Below, in pieces: positions 42,747 to 51,167 of a stretch of DNA of 64,000 nucleotides. Positions within the stretch are counted from its first letter, which is position 1; every line of letters begins with the position of its first letter. The notes below the pieces were generated by a model. It ran no database searches, was not told the DNA's origin, and saw only the letters and a program-made list of their open reading frames with translations. Source of the DNA: Kistimonas sp964291505 (GTDB lineage Bacteria; Pseudomonadota; Gammaproteobacteria; Pseudomonadales; Endozoicomonadaceae); contig OZ220216.1 in the NCBI GenBank assembly GCA_964291505.2, positions 1,736,001 through 1,800,000 on the forward strand. The letters are read 5' to 3'. The position numbers and the translations under genes were made by a program.

Positions 42747-43628
42747 CTATGAAACAGACTTTTTGCTGGCAATATGGCGCTCAATTAACTGCCGGGAAAG
42801 TGTAAACATCGGGGGCAACTCTGGCAGCTGATCAATATGAAACCAGTCACCAGCCTCCAGCTCATCCCTATCCAATACAAGGTCACCCGACTCAAACTCA
42901 GCGTGATAGCCCAGCATTAAATTATGAGCAAAGGGCCAAGGTTGGCTGGCAATATAGCGGAGGTTTTTTACCCTGACCCCTGACTCTTCATGCACCTCAC
43001 GAGACAGCGCCTGTTCGACGCTTTCACCTGGCTCCACAAATCCGGCCAACAGCGTAAACATACCGGGCTTGTGACGAGGGGAACGAGCCAGCAAAATCTC
43101 ATCGCCTTTACTGACAAGTACAATGACACAGGGGGATACCGGCGGATAATAATGAGCCTGACATTGATCACAAGCCTTGTAACACTCTGCCGACATGGCT
43201 ACCAGTGCTCCTCCACAGGCAGCACAGTATTGCGTTTTTCGCCCCCAGTTCAGTAATGAGGCAGCCATTGCCAGTGGTTCACCATCTGACTCAGCTGTAT
43301 AACCCATCGCACTGCGAAGATCTTCACGCTGAACGTCAGATGCTGCATCTGCAAGCTCAACGGTATGAAAAACAGCTCGGGAATCACTCCCCAAAACATA
43401 ATGTTGCACGATAGCTTCTTGTGAAAAAGCGTCCGGCACACCCTGCACACTGCATGGCCAATACATCGCGCCCTGCTCATTCAGCAACAGCTCCCTCCCC
43501 GCAAACACAATGGCATAGACAGGTTTACCCGTGTCCTTATCAGACAACTTACGGCGATCCAGAGACTCCAAGGCACTACGGGAGGTTAATTCAGGCGGCA
43601 ATGTGATACCCCAGTTCATCCAGCGCAT
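42747..43628 (-). CDS. nudC: NADH/NAD-capped RNA pyrophosphatase NudC
   Basis: Nudix hydrolase that cleaves NADH and removes NAD caps from RNA. It has 293 aa from the ATG at 43628; a TTG at 43637 and an ATG at 43619 are alternatives, none with a strong ribosome site. A four-Cys zinc ribbon is seen in YCAACGGALVAMSAECYKAC and DQC, and the Nudix box in GFVEPGESVEQALSREVHEE followed by SG. The NudC-specific SQPWPFAHNLMLGY motif follows. The start lies inside the end of fimL on the same strand, so translation is probably coupled. Confidence 0.94.
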   Translation of the reverse strand: MRWMNWGITLPPELTSRSALESLDRRKLSDKDTGKPVYAIVFAGRELLLNEQGAMYWPCSVQGVPDAFSQEAIVQHYVLGSDSRAVFHTVELADAASDVQREDLRSAMGYTAESDGEPLAMAASLLNWGRKTQYCAACGGALVAMSAECYKACDQCQAHYYPPVSPCVIVLVSKGDEILLARSPRHKPGMFTLLAGFVEPGESVEQALSREVHEESGVRVKNLRYIASQPWPFAHNLMLGYHAEFESGDLVLDRDELEAGDWFHIDQLPELPPMFTLSRQLIERHIASKKSVS

Positions 43629-45279
43629 TTTCAGCAAGCTTCAGTGCATCGACCGGCGTCATCGCCGAAATATCCAGGGATTCAAGATAGAATTCCAGAC
43701 TGGAGAGCACATCTGCAAACACTTCCATGACCCGATCAGACGGTATGGATTCTTGCTCCATAATATGCTCCCGAATAAAGCGGGCACAATACTGGAGAAT
43801 ATCAAAGCAACGATCTTCGCCCAAAAAATAGAGTCCGCCGGCAATCGCAGAGAGCGAACGCGGCAAGCTTTCAAGATGAATTTTGTCGTAATCTGACTCA
43901 AGGTAGGCAGTCACTGCACGCTTGGCGAGAGTAATACCTGCTATCGCTTCAGACTGCACAACGCTACTGGCTTCCTGCAAGTGGCGCTCAGTAACATGAT
44001 CCTCTTCCCGCGTTTTCTCCGTACCCACTGTCTCGATAGGCGATCGGCTTGGTCCGGCACTCAAAGCACTGACCATGGTTTCCACATACAGCACAGCCTC
44101 AGCAACAGAATCCAGCTCTTCGGGAGCACCAACGGAGCCTGTATCATGCCACTGCCTTACCAGCGACTGCTGCCGGTGTAGCGTATTCGCCGCAGAATGC
44201 AGACCGGTCATGGAGAGCGTTTTACCCAAACGGGCAATATTATTCTGTAACTGGCCAAAATCCGGATCCTGACCAGCCCCGCGCTCGAGCAGGTCCAACG
44301 TATCTTTAACCGAGGCCAACTCTTCACCCAGTGCTTCGGACAACGATTGGAACACGCCATTATCCGGCCCCGACATCACCTGCCGGGCACTCTCCAGTGA
44401 AGCATCATTGAATGGAAGTGCTGTGATTTTGTAACGATTACGAACACCCCGTGCCAATTCGCTACTGTTATCCGCCAAAGCCAGCAAATACAGTAATTCT
44501 TTCTGGTGCAACCGGGGAACATCCAGAACATGTTGACCCGCATGTAGCTGCAAGCGTCGAATCTGCTGATCCAGGCGGGAGAACAGAATCCGACGATTCG
44601 GCGTTAAAGCCATCTCAACATCGGCAATCGCGTCCAAACAGGCGGCTGCAACCAGAAACAACTCAGTAATCGCCTCTTTCTGAGACAACCGGTGCAGATG
44701 CAGCATACTACGCTGCATCAGCTTAACCCCAGCATAGGGCTTTTCCTGAGACATCATGCCCAGCAGTCCCACCTGATACATCTGCCTCAGACGGCGTATG
44801 GGTGATCGATTGCTTTCAAGTGGTTCTACGAGAAGTGCTGACGCTTCGGGTTTAACGTCCAGCCGCACGGAAAAAAACCAGCTTTCGGGCAATGCTGCTT
44901 CCCCTCGGGCTTTTCTGACCCGGTTGATCTCTGGCAACAACAGTTCAGGTAGTTCATCACGCTGGGTCACAACATAATTCAGGTAACGCTCCAGAATAAA
45001 CAATCCGCGTCCTAGGCAATCGAGACGATTATCAGTAGCGATTATACTGCCTGGCGTCAGCGTCAAGGCCAATTCTGTGAGTTCGATGACCAGCAGCTCT
45101 GCACCATTGAGCTCAATCAACGTCAGAATGCCGCCAATCTGTTGCAGGTCATCAACACATGCCTGTAATGATGTACCCTGATCCGGTGATTCAGCAAAAT
45201 GCTCCAACGATTGAACCGCGTGCTGGAGCGTAGCGTCTAACTCATCACGCAGCGGATGCAGTGCATTGACTCCCGCCAT
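43591..45279 (-). CDS. fimL: Type IV pilus / twitching motility regulator FimL
   Basis: A 562-aa cytoplasmic protein related to the N-terminal Hpt-like part of ChpA. In Pseudomonas aeruginosa FimL (about 557 aa) links the pilus mechanosensory system to cAMP synthesis. The ATG at 45279 has AAGGAG 7 nt upstream (MAGVNALHPLRDELDATLQH). Helical Hpt-like segments include LQQIGGILTLIELNGAELLV, with Gln where a phospho-His would be, as in FimL. The C-terminal half contains LPRSLSAIAGGLYFLGEDRC and ALKLAENALDELGYHIAA. Gene neighbours (crotonase upstream, nudC downstream) are the same as in Pseudomonas. Confidence 0.88.
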   Translation of the reverse strand: MAGVNALHPLRDELDATLQHAVQSLEHFAESPDQGTSLQACVDDLQQIGGILTLIELNGAELLVIELTELALTLTPGSIIATDNRLDCLGRGLFILERYLNYVVTQRDELPELLLPEINRVRKARGEAALPESWFFSVRLDVKPEASALLVEPLESNRSPIRRLRQMYQVGLLGMMSQEKPYAGVKLMQRSMLHLHRLSQKEAITELFLVAAACLDAIADVEMALTPNRRILFSRLDQQIRRLQLHAGQHVLDVPRLHQKELLYLLALADNSSELARGVRNRYKITALPFNDASLESARQVMSGPDNGVFQSLSEALGEELASVKDTLDLLERGAGQDPDFGQLQNNIARLGKTLSMTGLHSAANTLHRQQSLVRQWHDTGSVGAPEELDSVAEAVLYVETMVSALSAGPSRSPIETVGTEKTREEDHVTERHLQEASSVVQSEAIAGITLAKRAVTAYLESDYDKIHLESLPRSLSAIAGGLYFLGEDRCFDILQYCARFIREHIMEQESIPSDRVMEVFADVLSSLEFYLESLDISAMTPVDALKLAENALDELGYHIAA

Positions 45280-45305
45280 GGCGTTACTCCTTGTCGTCGT
45301 ATGCC

Positions 45306-46118
45306 TCAATCATCAAAAACAGGGGTTTGTTTGGTCATCTGCGCCATGATGGCCTGCTTGAGATCGTCCGACTGCAGCATGGCGGCGTTCCAGGACGCTA
45401 CGTAATTCAGGCCTTCCTCAACCGAGTGATCACGGGTATAAATCAGCATTTCCTTGGTACCCTGCACGGCAATGGGGGATTTTGCTGCAATCAGCTGGGC
45501 TTTCTCCAACACCGCATCTACTAGGCTGCCATGATCCGGATACACCGCATTCACAAGACCGGCCCTGCCAGCTTCGTCACTATCCATCACCCGACCGGTA
45601 TAAGCGAGTTCACGCATCAAACCATCGCCGATAATATAGGGCAGACGTTGTAGCGTACCGACATCAGCCGCCATGCCAATGTCCACTTCCTTGATGCAGA
45701 AACGGGCATCTTCTGTGCAATAGCGCATATCGCAGGCTGCAACCAGATCAATCCCACCGCCATAACAGCATCCATGGATGGCCGCCAATACGGGCTTACT
45801 GCAGCGCTCAATCGCACTGAGAGCATCCTGAAGCTCTGTAATTTTACGTCGTAACAAGCGCGCATTACGCCCAACCTCCTTGCCCAGTGAAGCTCCCAGT
45901 CCAGCCATCATGGCCAGATCAATGCCGGAACAAAAATGTTTGCCGTTGGCACTGAAAACAACAACCCGGACAGAGGACTCTGTATCAGCCCAATCAAAAA
46001 TAGTGTGAATTTCCCGCCAGACGTCTTCACTCATGGCATTGGCTTTATCGGGACGGTTCAGCCTGACGTGCGCCACCTTTTCAATCTGTTCCACCTCGAA
46101 GGTTTTATAATCGGACAT
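45306..46118 (-). CDS. Crotonase-fold enoyl-CoA hydratase/dienoyl-CoA isomerase
   Basis: A 270-aa crotonase-superfamily enzyme. It starts MSDYKTFEVEQIEKVAHVRL at 46118. The oxyanion-hole segments are GKHFCSGIDLAMM and CCYGGGIDLVAACDMRYCTE. The acidic residues in CIKEVDIGMAADVGTLQRLP match the delta3,5-delta2,4-dienoyl-CoA isomerase pattern better than simple hydratases, so isomerisation of unsaturated acyl-CoA is the better guess. It lies 27 bp upstream of fimL on the same strand, as in Pseudomonas. Confidence 0.9.
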   Translation of the reverse strand: MSDYKTFEVEQIEKVAHVRLNRPDKANAMSEDVWREIHTIFDWADTESSVRVVVFSANGKHFCSGIDLAMMAGLGASLGKEVGRNARLLRRKITELQDALSAIERCSKPVLAAIHGCCYGGGIDLVAACDMRYCTEDARFCIKEVDIGMAADVGTLQRLPYIIGDGLMRELAYTGRVMDSDEAGRAGLVNAVYPDHGSLVDAVLEKAQLIAAKSPIAVQGTKEMLIYTRDHSVEEGLNYVASWNAAMLQSDDLKQAIMAQMTKQTPVFDD

Positions 46119-46331
46119 CCTGTAACTCCCGTTTTTTCTGGGTCGGGTGGGAAGAACGCGCCAACTATATCAAGGCTTTCCCTACCGTAACAGAGCGAGG
46201 CAGGGTTTCAGTTAATCGCCTCACACTTTCCCCCGCTCATTCAAAAACAGGCATTCTTACGTTGAACAATCAAAAGGACGTGCCAAGCTCAAGCACTCCA
46301 ACTCCACTGATATCACGGAAAAACCATACTT

Positions 46332-47792
46332 ATGACTGCTGCAGTATGGCCCACGCTTGGGCATCGTTTTCTTGGTGATAGTCCCGTCTGGTATAAAAAA
46401 ACCATCCTTCTTTTTCTTATCGTGAATCCCATCGTCTGGTTGCTGGCCGGTGGGCAGATCTGCGCCTGGCTGATACTGGGGGAATTTATTTTCACCCTGG
46501 CCATGGCTTTGGAGGCCTTCCCCCTCCAACCCGGCGGATTACTGTTGATTGAGGCACTGGTTCTGGGACTGGCAACACCCGAGAACCTGTACAGAGAAGT
46601 ACTGAACAACTTTCCGGTCTTGCTGCTGCTGATCTTTATGGTGACAGCCATCCACTTCCTGCGAGATTTACTGATGGTGGTATTCAGCAAAATACTGACC
46701 GGTACTCGTAGCCAGGCCATGCTAGCTCTGGCCTTTACGGCATCAGCAGCTTTCCTTTCAGCTTTTCTTGATGCATTGACCGTTACCGCGGTGGTGATTA
46801 CGGTAGCGACCGGTTTTCACGGACTGATCAACCGGGCCCGACAATCCGACACCATCAGCGACACCGACTTCCAGCAATTTCGAGATTTCTTATGCGGATT
46901 GATGATGCACAGTGCCGTTGGAACAGCACTCGGCGGCGTATTCACACTGATTGGCGAACCCCAGAATCTGCTCATTGGGGAGCAGATGGGCTGGGACTTC
47001 ATGGAATTTCTCGTCCAGATGGCACCGGTTTCTCTCCCTGTTTTTGTACTGGGGTTGGCCACCTGCCTGTTTCTGGAGCGTTCTGGTCGGTTTGGCTATG
47101 GGATAACCATGCCCGAAACGGTCAAAACCTGTCTGCACAGTGTCTCGCTTGGCGAGCTGACGGGCAGCAGAGACACTGACAAGCTCACACTCACTGTCCA
47201 GGCGCTGTCCGCTCTTTTATTGATCACTGCACTGGCATTGCATTTAGCTGAAATAGGTCTTATTGGCCTGATGATCATCATTCTTACCACATCACTCAAC
47301 GGCAACAACAAGGAAGAGCAGCTGGCGGAGGCCTTTCGGGATGGCATGCCGTTCACAGCACTGCTGGTGGTATTTTTTGGCATTGTGGCGATGCTTCACG
47401 AACAGCACCTGTTCAGCCCATTGATCGCCTGGGTTCACAGCCTGCCGGAAGAGTTACAAACCAGTATGATGTTTGCTGCCAATGGCATTTTGTCTTCGAT
47501 TAGCGACAATGTCTTCGTCGCCACCATTTACATTGAGGAAACCCGTGCGGCTTTTGACAACGGCCTTCTGACACGGGCGATGTTTGATAAGCTGGCCATT
47601 GCGATCAATGCCGGTACCAACCTGCCAAGTGTAGCGACACCTAATGGACAAGCGGCTTTCCTGTTCCTGCTTACTTCACCACTGGCACCATTGATAGGGT
47701 TATCTTACAGCCGTATGGTTTGGATGGCATTACCTTACACGATAGTGTTAACCATCTCAGGACTGGCCTGTACAACTTGGCTACTGTCATAA
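46332..47792 (+). CDS. nhaB: Na+/H+ antiporter NhaB
   Basis: A 486-aa inner-membrane sodium/proton antiporter with about 12 helices. It begins MTAAVWPTLGHRFLGDSPVW and has the NhaB-specific PLQPGGLLLIEALVLGLATP, FLSAFLDALTVTAVVITVAT, HSAVGTALGGVFTLIGEPQN LLIG, LSSISDNVFVATIYIEETRA and AINAGTNLPSVATPNGQAAF. Full family length is 500-530 aa, slightly longer than here. It is divergent from the crotonase gene and supports life in saline conditions. A 12-bp hairpin follows. Confidence 0.95.
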   Translation: MTAAVWPTLGHRFLGDSPVWYKKTILLFLIVNPIVWLLAGGQICAWLILGEFIFTLAMALEAFPLQPGGLLLIEALVLGLATPENLYREVLNNFPVLLLLIFMVTAIHFLRDLLMVVFSKILTGTRSQAMLALAFTASAAFLSAFLDALTVTAVVITVATGFHGLINRARQSDTISDTDFQQFRDFLCGLMMHSAVGTALGGVFTLIGEPQNLLIGEQMGWDFMEFLVQMAPVSLPVFVLGLATCLFLERSGRFGYGITMPETVKTCLHSVSLGELTGSRDTDKLTLTVQALSALLLITALALHLAEIGLIGLMIIILTTSLNGNNKEEQLAEAFRDGMPFTALLVVFFGIVAMLHEQHLFSPLIAWVHSLPEELQTSMMFAANGILSSISDNVFVATIYIEETRAAFDNGLLTRAMFDKLAIAINAGTNLPSVATPNGQAAFLFLLTSPLAPLIGLSYSRMVWMALPYTIVLTISGLACTTWLLS

Positions 47793-47807
47793 CCGCAAAA
47801 GTGGTTC

Positions 47808-47837
47808 AACAGTGGCAATGAGGCTATTGCCACTGTT
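47808..47837. repeat. 12-bp inverted repeat between nhaB and the orphan gene
   Basis: Arms AACAGTGGCAAT (47808-47819) and ATTGCCACTGTT (47826-47837), 6-nt loop, weak T content. It lies between convergent genes and probably terminates or protects both transcripts. Confidence 0.7.
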
Positions 47838-47845
47838 TGAATAGA

Positions 47846-48133
47846 TCAAAGTCCACGATTGCGGCGCGCCTGAAGCATCTGCCTCCGCTCTGAGAGTGGA
47901 ATATGCTTGGGCAGAGACCTACGGGTTTTTACACTGGGTAAATTCTGCAAAATTTCTTCAATAGAATAGGATGAAAATGACCGGTTAGGACAATGTGAAG
48001 GCGTGGACAAAAAATGAGAAACACCTTGGGATAGCCTTATCTGACGACCTTCTTGTGTGACAGCGACCGACTCTTTAGCCTGAACCTCTACTGCTATGTG
48101 TCTTGTTTTAGCACTCCCATCAATACTCGGCAT
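47846..48133 (-). CDS. Hypothetical 95-aa protein
   Basis: MPSIDGSAKTRHIAVEVQAK at the start, a basic C-terminus (RRSLPKHIPLSERRQMLQAR), no signal peptide or membrane segment, and a single Cys. AAGGA lies 7 nt before the ATG at 48133, which makes translation plausible. I recognise no family. It sits in the conserved block between nhaB and dnaQ where I do not recall a counterpart in Pseudomonas. It may be lineage-specific. Confidence 0.5.
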   Translation of the reverse strand: MPSIDGSAKTRHIAVEVQAKESVAVTQEGRQIRLSQGVSHFLSTPSHCPNRSFSSYSIEEILQNLPSVKTRRSLPKHIPLSERRQMLQARRNRGL

Positions 48134-48223
48134 AAGCTATTCCTTTAGCCACTAATCCATATTTATAAAAGTTTAAAACATCTGATGAAATTATCGTTCT
48201 CTATCAATGGTCATCATGAAACT

Positions 48224-48937
48224 CTAACCAGCCTGCCAGAGACAGTTTCCGCCGCTTTTCTTGCTGATTTCAGCCAGCTTTTCATCATGAAGCCGGAGTT
48301 CGTTGTCGGTGGCCATGATGACAGGCAAAGAGGGACGATCCATCGCCAGACGTCGGATTGTCGTATCATCCCCTCCATCTTCCGAATCTGACTGGGCACC
48401 AAGCGACAGACTGGTTTGACCACCCGTCATGTAAAGGTAAACATCAGCCAGAATTTCAGCATCCAGCAAAGCGCCGTGCAGCGTTCGGGAAGAGTTATCT
48501 ACCCCATACCGTTTACACAGTGCATCCAGGCTGTTCTTCTGCCCTGGGTGCTTCTTACGGGCATACACCAGGCTGTCAGTGATCTTGCAGTAGCTTTCGA
48601 TCTGCCCCGGCGATGGCTTCAGCATCCCGAATTCATGGTTGATAAAGCCCACATCAAACGGGGCATTATGGATTACCAGCTCTGCACCTTTTACAAAGGT
48701 CAGGAATTCCTCGGCAATCTGATGAAAACGGGGTTTATCGGCCAGGAATTGATTGGTGATACCGTGCACCTCCATCGCACCCGCATCCACTTCCCGGTCG
48801 GGATTGATGTAGACGTGATAATGGTTACCTGTTAACTTTCGGCCAACGACTTCCACACAGCCAATTTCGATGATCCGGTGTCCCTGCGAAAGCTCCAGAC
48901 CGGTGGTTTCCGTATCAAGCACAACCAGTCTTGACAT
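48224..48937 (-). CDS. dnaQ: DNA polymerase III epsilon subunit (proofreading exonuclease)
   Basis: A 237-aa 3'-5' exonuclease of the DEDDh type. Exo I is LVVLDTETTGLELSQGHRII, Exo II VIHNAPFDVGFINHEF and Exo III HGALLDAEILADVYLYMTGG. The C-terminal tail, which binds the polymerase subunit, is about 60 residues. Its ATG overlaps the rnhA stop by one base. In E. coli the two genes are divergent; here they are in tandem, as in Pseudomonas. Confidence 0.96.
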   Translation of the reverse strand: MSRLVVLDTETTGLELSQGHRIIEIGCVEVVGRKLTGNHYHVYINPDREVDAGAMEVHGITNQFLADKPRFHQIAEEFLTFVKGAELVIHNAPFDVGFINHEFGMLKPSPGQIESYCKITDSLVYARKKHPGQKNSLDALCKRYGVDNSSRTLHGALLDAEILADVYLYMTGGQTSLSLGAQSDSEDGGDDTTIRRLAMDRPSLPVIMATDNELRLHDEKLAEISKKSGGNCLWQAG

Positions 48938-49404
48938 CAGTTATCTCCTGCTTTCGGAATGCCGCGGCGTGCCAGCTCATCGGCAATCTCATTTTCTCTG
49001 TGGCCACTGTGCCCCTTGATCCAGCACCACTCCACCTGGTGACGGGCGGCTTCACTGTCCAGACGCTGCCATAAATCCACATTCTTGACAGGCTGCTTGG
49101 CTGCAGTGCGCCAGTTGTTACGTTTCCAGCCCTTCATCCATTCCGTGATTCCCTTTCGAACATACTGGGAATCCGTGGTCAGCCGGACCTGACAGGGGCG
49201 TTTCAGAGCAGCCAGTCCCTCGATGGCAGCCATCAGTTCCATACGATTATTAGTGGTTTGGGTTTCACCACCATAAAGCGTCTTTTCTGTGTCACCATAG
49301 CGCAACAAAACGCCCCAGCCGCCCGGCCCGGGATTGCCGCTACAGGCGCCATCAGTGAATATTTCCACCACTTTTGCTGAACGATTATCTGAAACGTCAG
49401 ACAC
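48937..49404 (-). CDS. rnhA: Ribonuclease HI
   Basis: A 155-aa endonuclease that degrades RNA in RNA-DNA hybrids. The catalytic acidic residues are in EIFTDGACSGNPGPGGWGVL (Asp), NNRMELMAAIEGL (Glu), TDSQYV (Asp) and GHRENEIADELAR (His and Asp). The handle region GWKRNNWRTAAKQPVKN is complete. It starts at 49404, 21 bp past the methyltransferase stop, and is coupled to dnaQ. Confidence 0.96.
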   Translation of the reverse strand: MSDVSDNRSAKVVEIFTDGACSGNPGPGGWGVLLRYGDTEKTLYGGETQTTNNRMELMAAIEGLAALKRPCQVRLTTDSQYVRKGITEWMKGWKRNNWRTAAKQPVKNVDLWQRLDSEAARHQVEWCWIKGHSGHRENEIADELARRGIPKAGDN

Positions 49405-49425
49405 TCTTGGTAAACTCCCTGCGTG

Positions 49426-50205
49426 TTACGTTGCATCCCGGGATGCAGTATTTCGGGCATAAGACGCCCCCAGCAGGCGCTTTCTGGACGCCTGCCAGCG
49501 AGAATGATAGCGGGTCATACCCGCCCGGTCCTTTGTGGCCACCAGCATATAAAATCCACCGGTTGGCAGCTTTCTGAGACCCGCATGGCTCTGCAGCCAG
49601 GACTGGTGGCTGGCCTTGAGATGGGAGCAGAACGGATAAAGATGACCACCATAGTGCAGATGGCAGCGACTGAAATTCAACAGTGTCAGCCAGTCTTCTA
49701 TACGCCGATGGTGGAAATAACGCGCACGTCGCATAACACTGTTAGCACCCATACCGAATAGCCGGTATATCCCCCAAAGACTGAAGGGATTAAATCCTAC
49801 AACCACCAGTTTACCGCCCGGCGCAATGGTTCGACAGGCTTCACGAAGTACCCGGTGAGGCTTTTCTGAAAATTCCAGGGCATGGTGCAACAGCACCAGA
49901 TCCATACTCCTCGGCTGAACCGGCCACTCGTTCACGTCAAAGCGAATCACTGACTCGGAAGGCGCTTCTACCAGCGGTGTCAGCATCGTCCCGTGGACGA
50001 CCTGGCTGTAATCAAGCAGTTTACCGTCAGGGCAGATTCCCAGTGTCACCGCATGATGGCCGAAGATCCGAGGCAACATGGCCTGCAGCATGCGTTCTTC
50101 AGATGCCAGGAGGTAGCTTCCCCTTCCCGTGGCCAGCCATTCCCTCGCCAGAGGCAGCTGGTCGGCAAATGTTTCGGTCTTTTTTGACGAACTATGTCCG
50201 AACAT
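49426..50205 (-). CDS. Class I SAM-dependent methyltransferase
   Basis: A 259-aa protein, MFGHSSSKKTETFADQLPLA. The ATG at 50205 is used; the open frame goes on to 50736 but that part is the complement of gloB. Methyltransferase features: VTLGICPDGKLLDYSQ in place of the usual glycine-rich motif I, then VIRFDVNEWPVQPRSMDLVL LHHALEFSEKPHRVLREACR and APGGKLVVVGFNPFSLWGIY, typical of the Methyltransf_11 fold. Motif I is degenerate, as is usual for this gloB-neighbour family. Substrate unknown. It is divergent from gloB and upstream of rnhA-dnaQ. Confidence 0.88.
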   Translation of the reverse strand: MFGHSSSKKTETFADQLPLAREWLATGRGSYLLASEERMLQAMLPRIFGHHAVTLGICPDGKLLDYSQVVHGTMLTPLVEAPSESVIRFDVNEWPVQPRSMDLVLLHHALEFSEKPHRVLREACRTIAPGGKLVVVGFNPFSLWGIYRLFGMGANSVMRRARYFHHRRIEDWLTLLNFSRCHLHYGGHLYPFCSHLKASHQSWLQSHAGLRKLPTGGFYMLVATKDRAGMTRYHSRWQASRKRLLGASYARNTASRDAT

Positions 50206-50286
50206 TCGGTATCCGTTACTATTGGAAGTCAACCGGCAAACCGATAGGATGCCAGTAATCCCGGTTTGAGAGTACACCCGACGCCC

Positions 50287-51066
50287 ATGATCAACGTAAC
50301 CGGTCTGCCGGCCTTCAATGACAATTATATTTGGTTGCTGACTGATCCAGACAGCAACCTCTGCCATGTCGTTGATCCAGGTGATGGTGACATCGTACTC
50401 AAAGCCTGCCGCGACAACAATCTGGAACTGGCGGGAATACTGATCACCCATCACCATGGCGACCACACCGGTGGCATACGGACGCTGCTCAAGCACCACG
50501 ATATCCCCGTTTACGGTCCGGCCAGTGAAAACATACCCGGCCTGACCCATCCCCTGCATGAGAACGATACGCTGTTGCTCCATAGCTGTATATTCCGGGT
50601 TATCGAAACGCCGGGGCATACAGCCGGCCATATTGCGTATTACGGCGAACCTGAACAGCAGGCACCGATTCTGTTTTGCGGCGACACACTCTTTGCCGGC
50701 GGCTGTGGGCGGCTCTTTGAAGGTACGGCCGAGCAAATGCTAACGTCACTGACCAAGCTGTCAGCACTACCAGACGCTACCCTGGTTTACTGCGCCCATG
50801 AATACACACTCGCGAATCTTCGCTTTGCACAAACCGTTGAAGCGAGCAACGCAGAGCTCCAGCAACGTCTGACCGCAACAGAAGCACTGCGACAACGAAA
50901 TGAACCCTCAGTGCCATCAGACATGGCCACGGAACGGGCAACAAACCCCTTCCTTCGTGCCAATCAGGCAACCGTCAAAGCCGCTGCGGAGCAGTTTTCA
51001 GGCCGACCCATGACAAACGATACGGACACTTTTGCAGCAATACGTCGCTGGAAAGACAGTTTCTGA
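50287..51066 (+). CDS. gloB: Hydroxyacylglutathione hydrolase (glyoxalase II)
   Basis: A 259-aa cytoplasmic enzyme that hydrolyses S-lactoylglutathione in methylglyoxal detoxification. The start ATG at 50287 gives MINVTGLPAFNDNYIWLLTD. Binuclear metal site: THHHGDHTGGI, ETPGHTAGHIAYYG, FCGDTLFAGGCGRLFEGTAE and CAHEYTLANLRFAQ. The C-terminal glutathione-binding domain ends NPFLRAN...FAAIRRWKDSF. It is divergent from the methyltransferase and upstream of mltD. Confidence 0.96.
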   Translation: MINVTGLPAFNDNYIWLLTDPDSNLCHVVDPGDGDIVLKACRDNNLELAGILITHHHGDHTGGIRTLLKHHDIPVYGPASENIPGLTHPLHENDTLLLHSCIFRVIETPGHTAGHIAYYGEPEQQAPILFCGDTLFAGGCGRLFEGTAEQMLTSLTKLSALPDATLVYCAHEYTLANLRFAQTVEASNAELQQRLTATEALRQRNEPSVPSDMATERATNPFLRANQATVKAAAEQFSGRPMTNDTDTFAAIRRWKDSF

Positions 51067-51167
51067 TTACCAGGGATATACTGTTATGAGAAACTACAGT
51101 CATTTCCTGGTGCGCGTCGACCAATCCCAGCGCCCCTATTGACGCACAACAACAATCACGGTACCCA

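Noticed and set aside
50206..50736. Upstream extension of the methyltransferase frame
   Set aside because: This part is the complement of gloB; the ATG at 50205 gives a normal methyltransferase.
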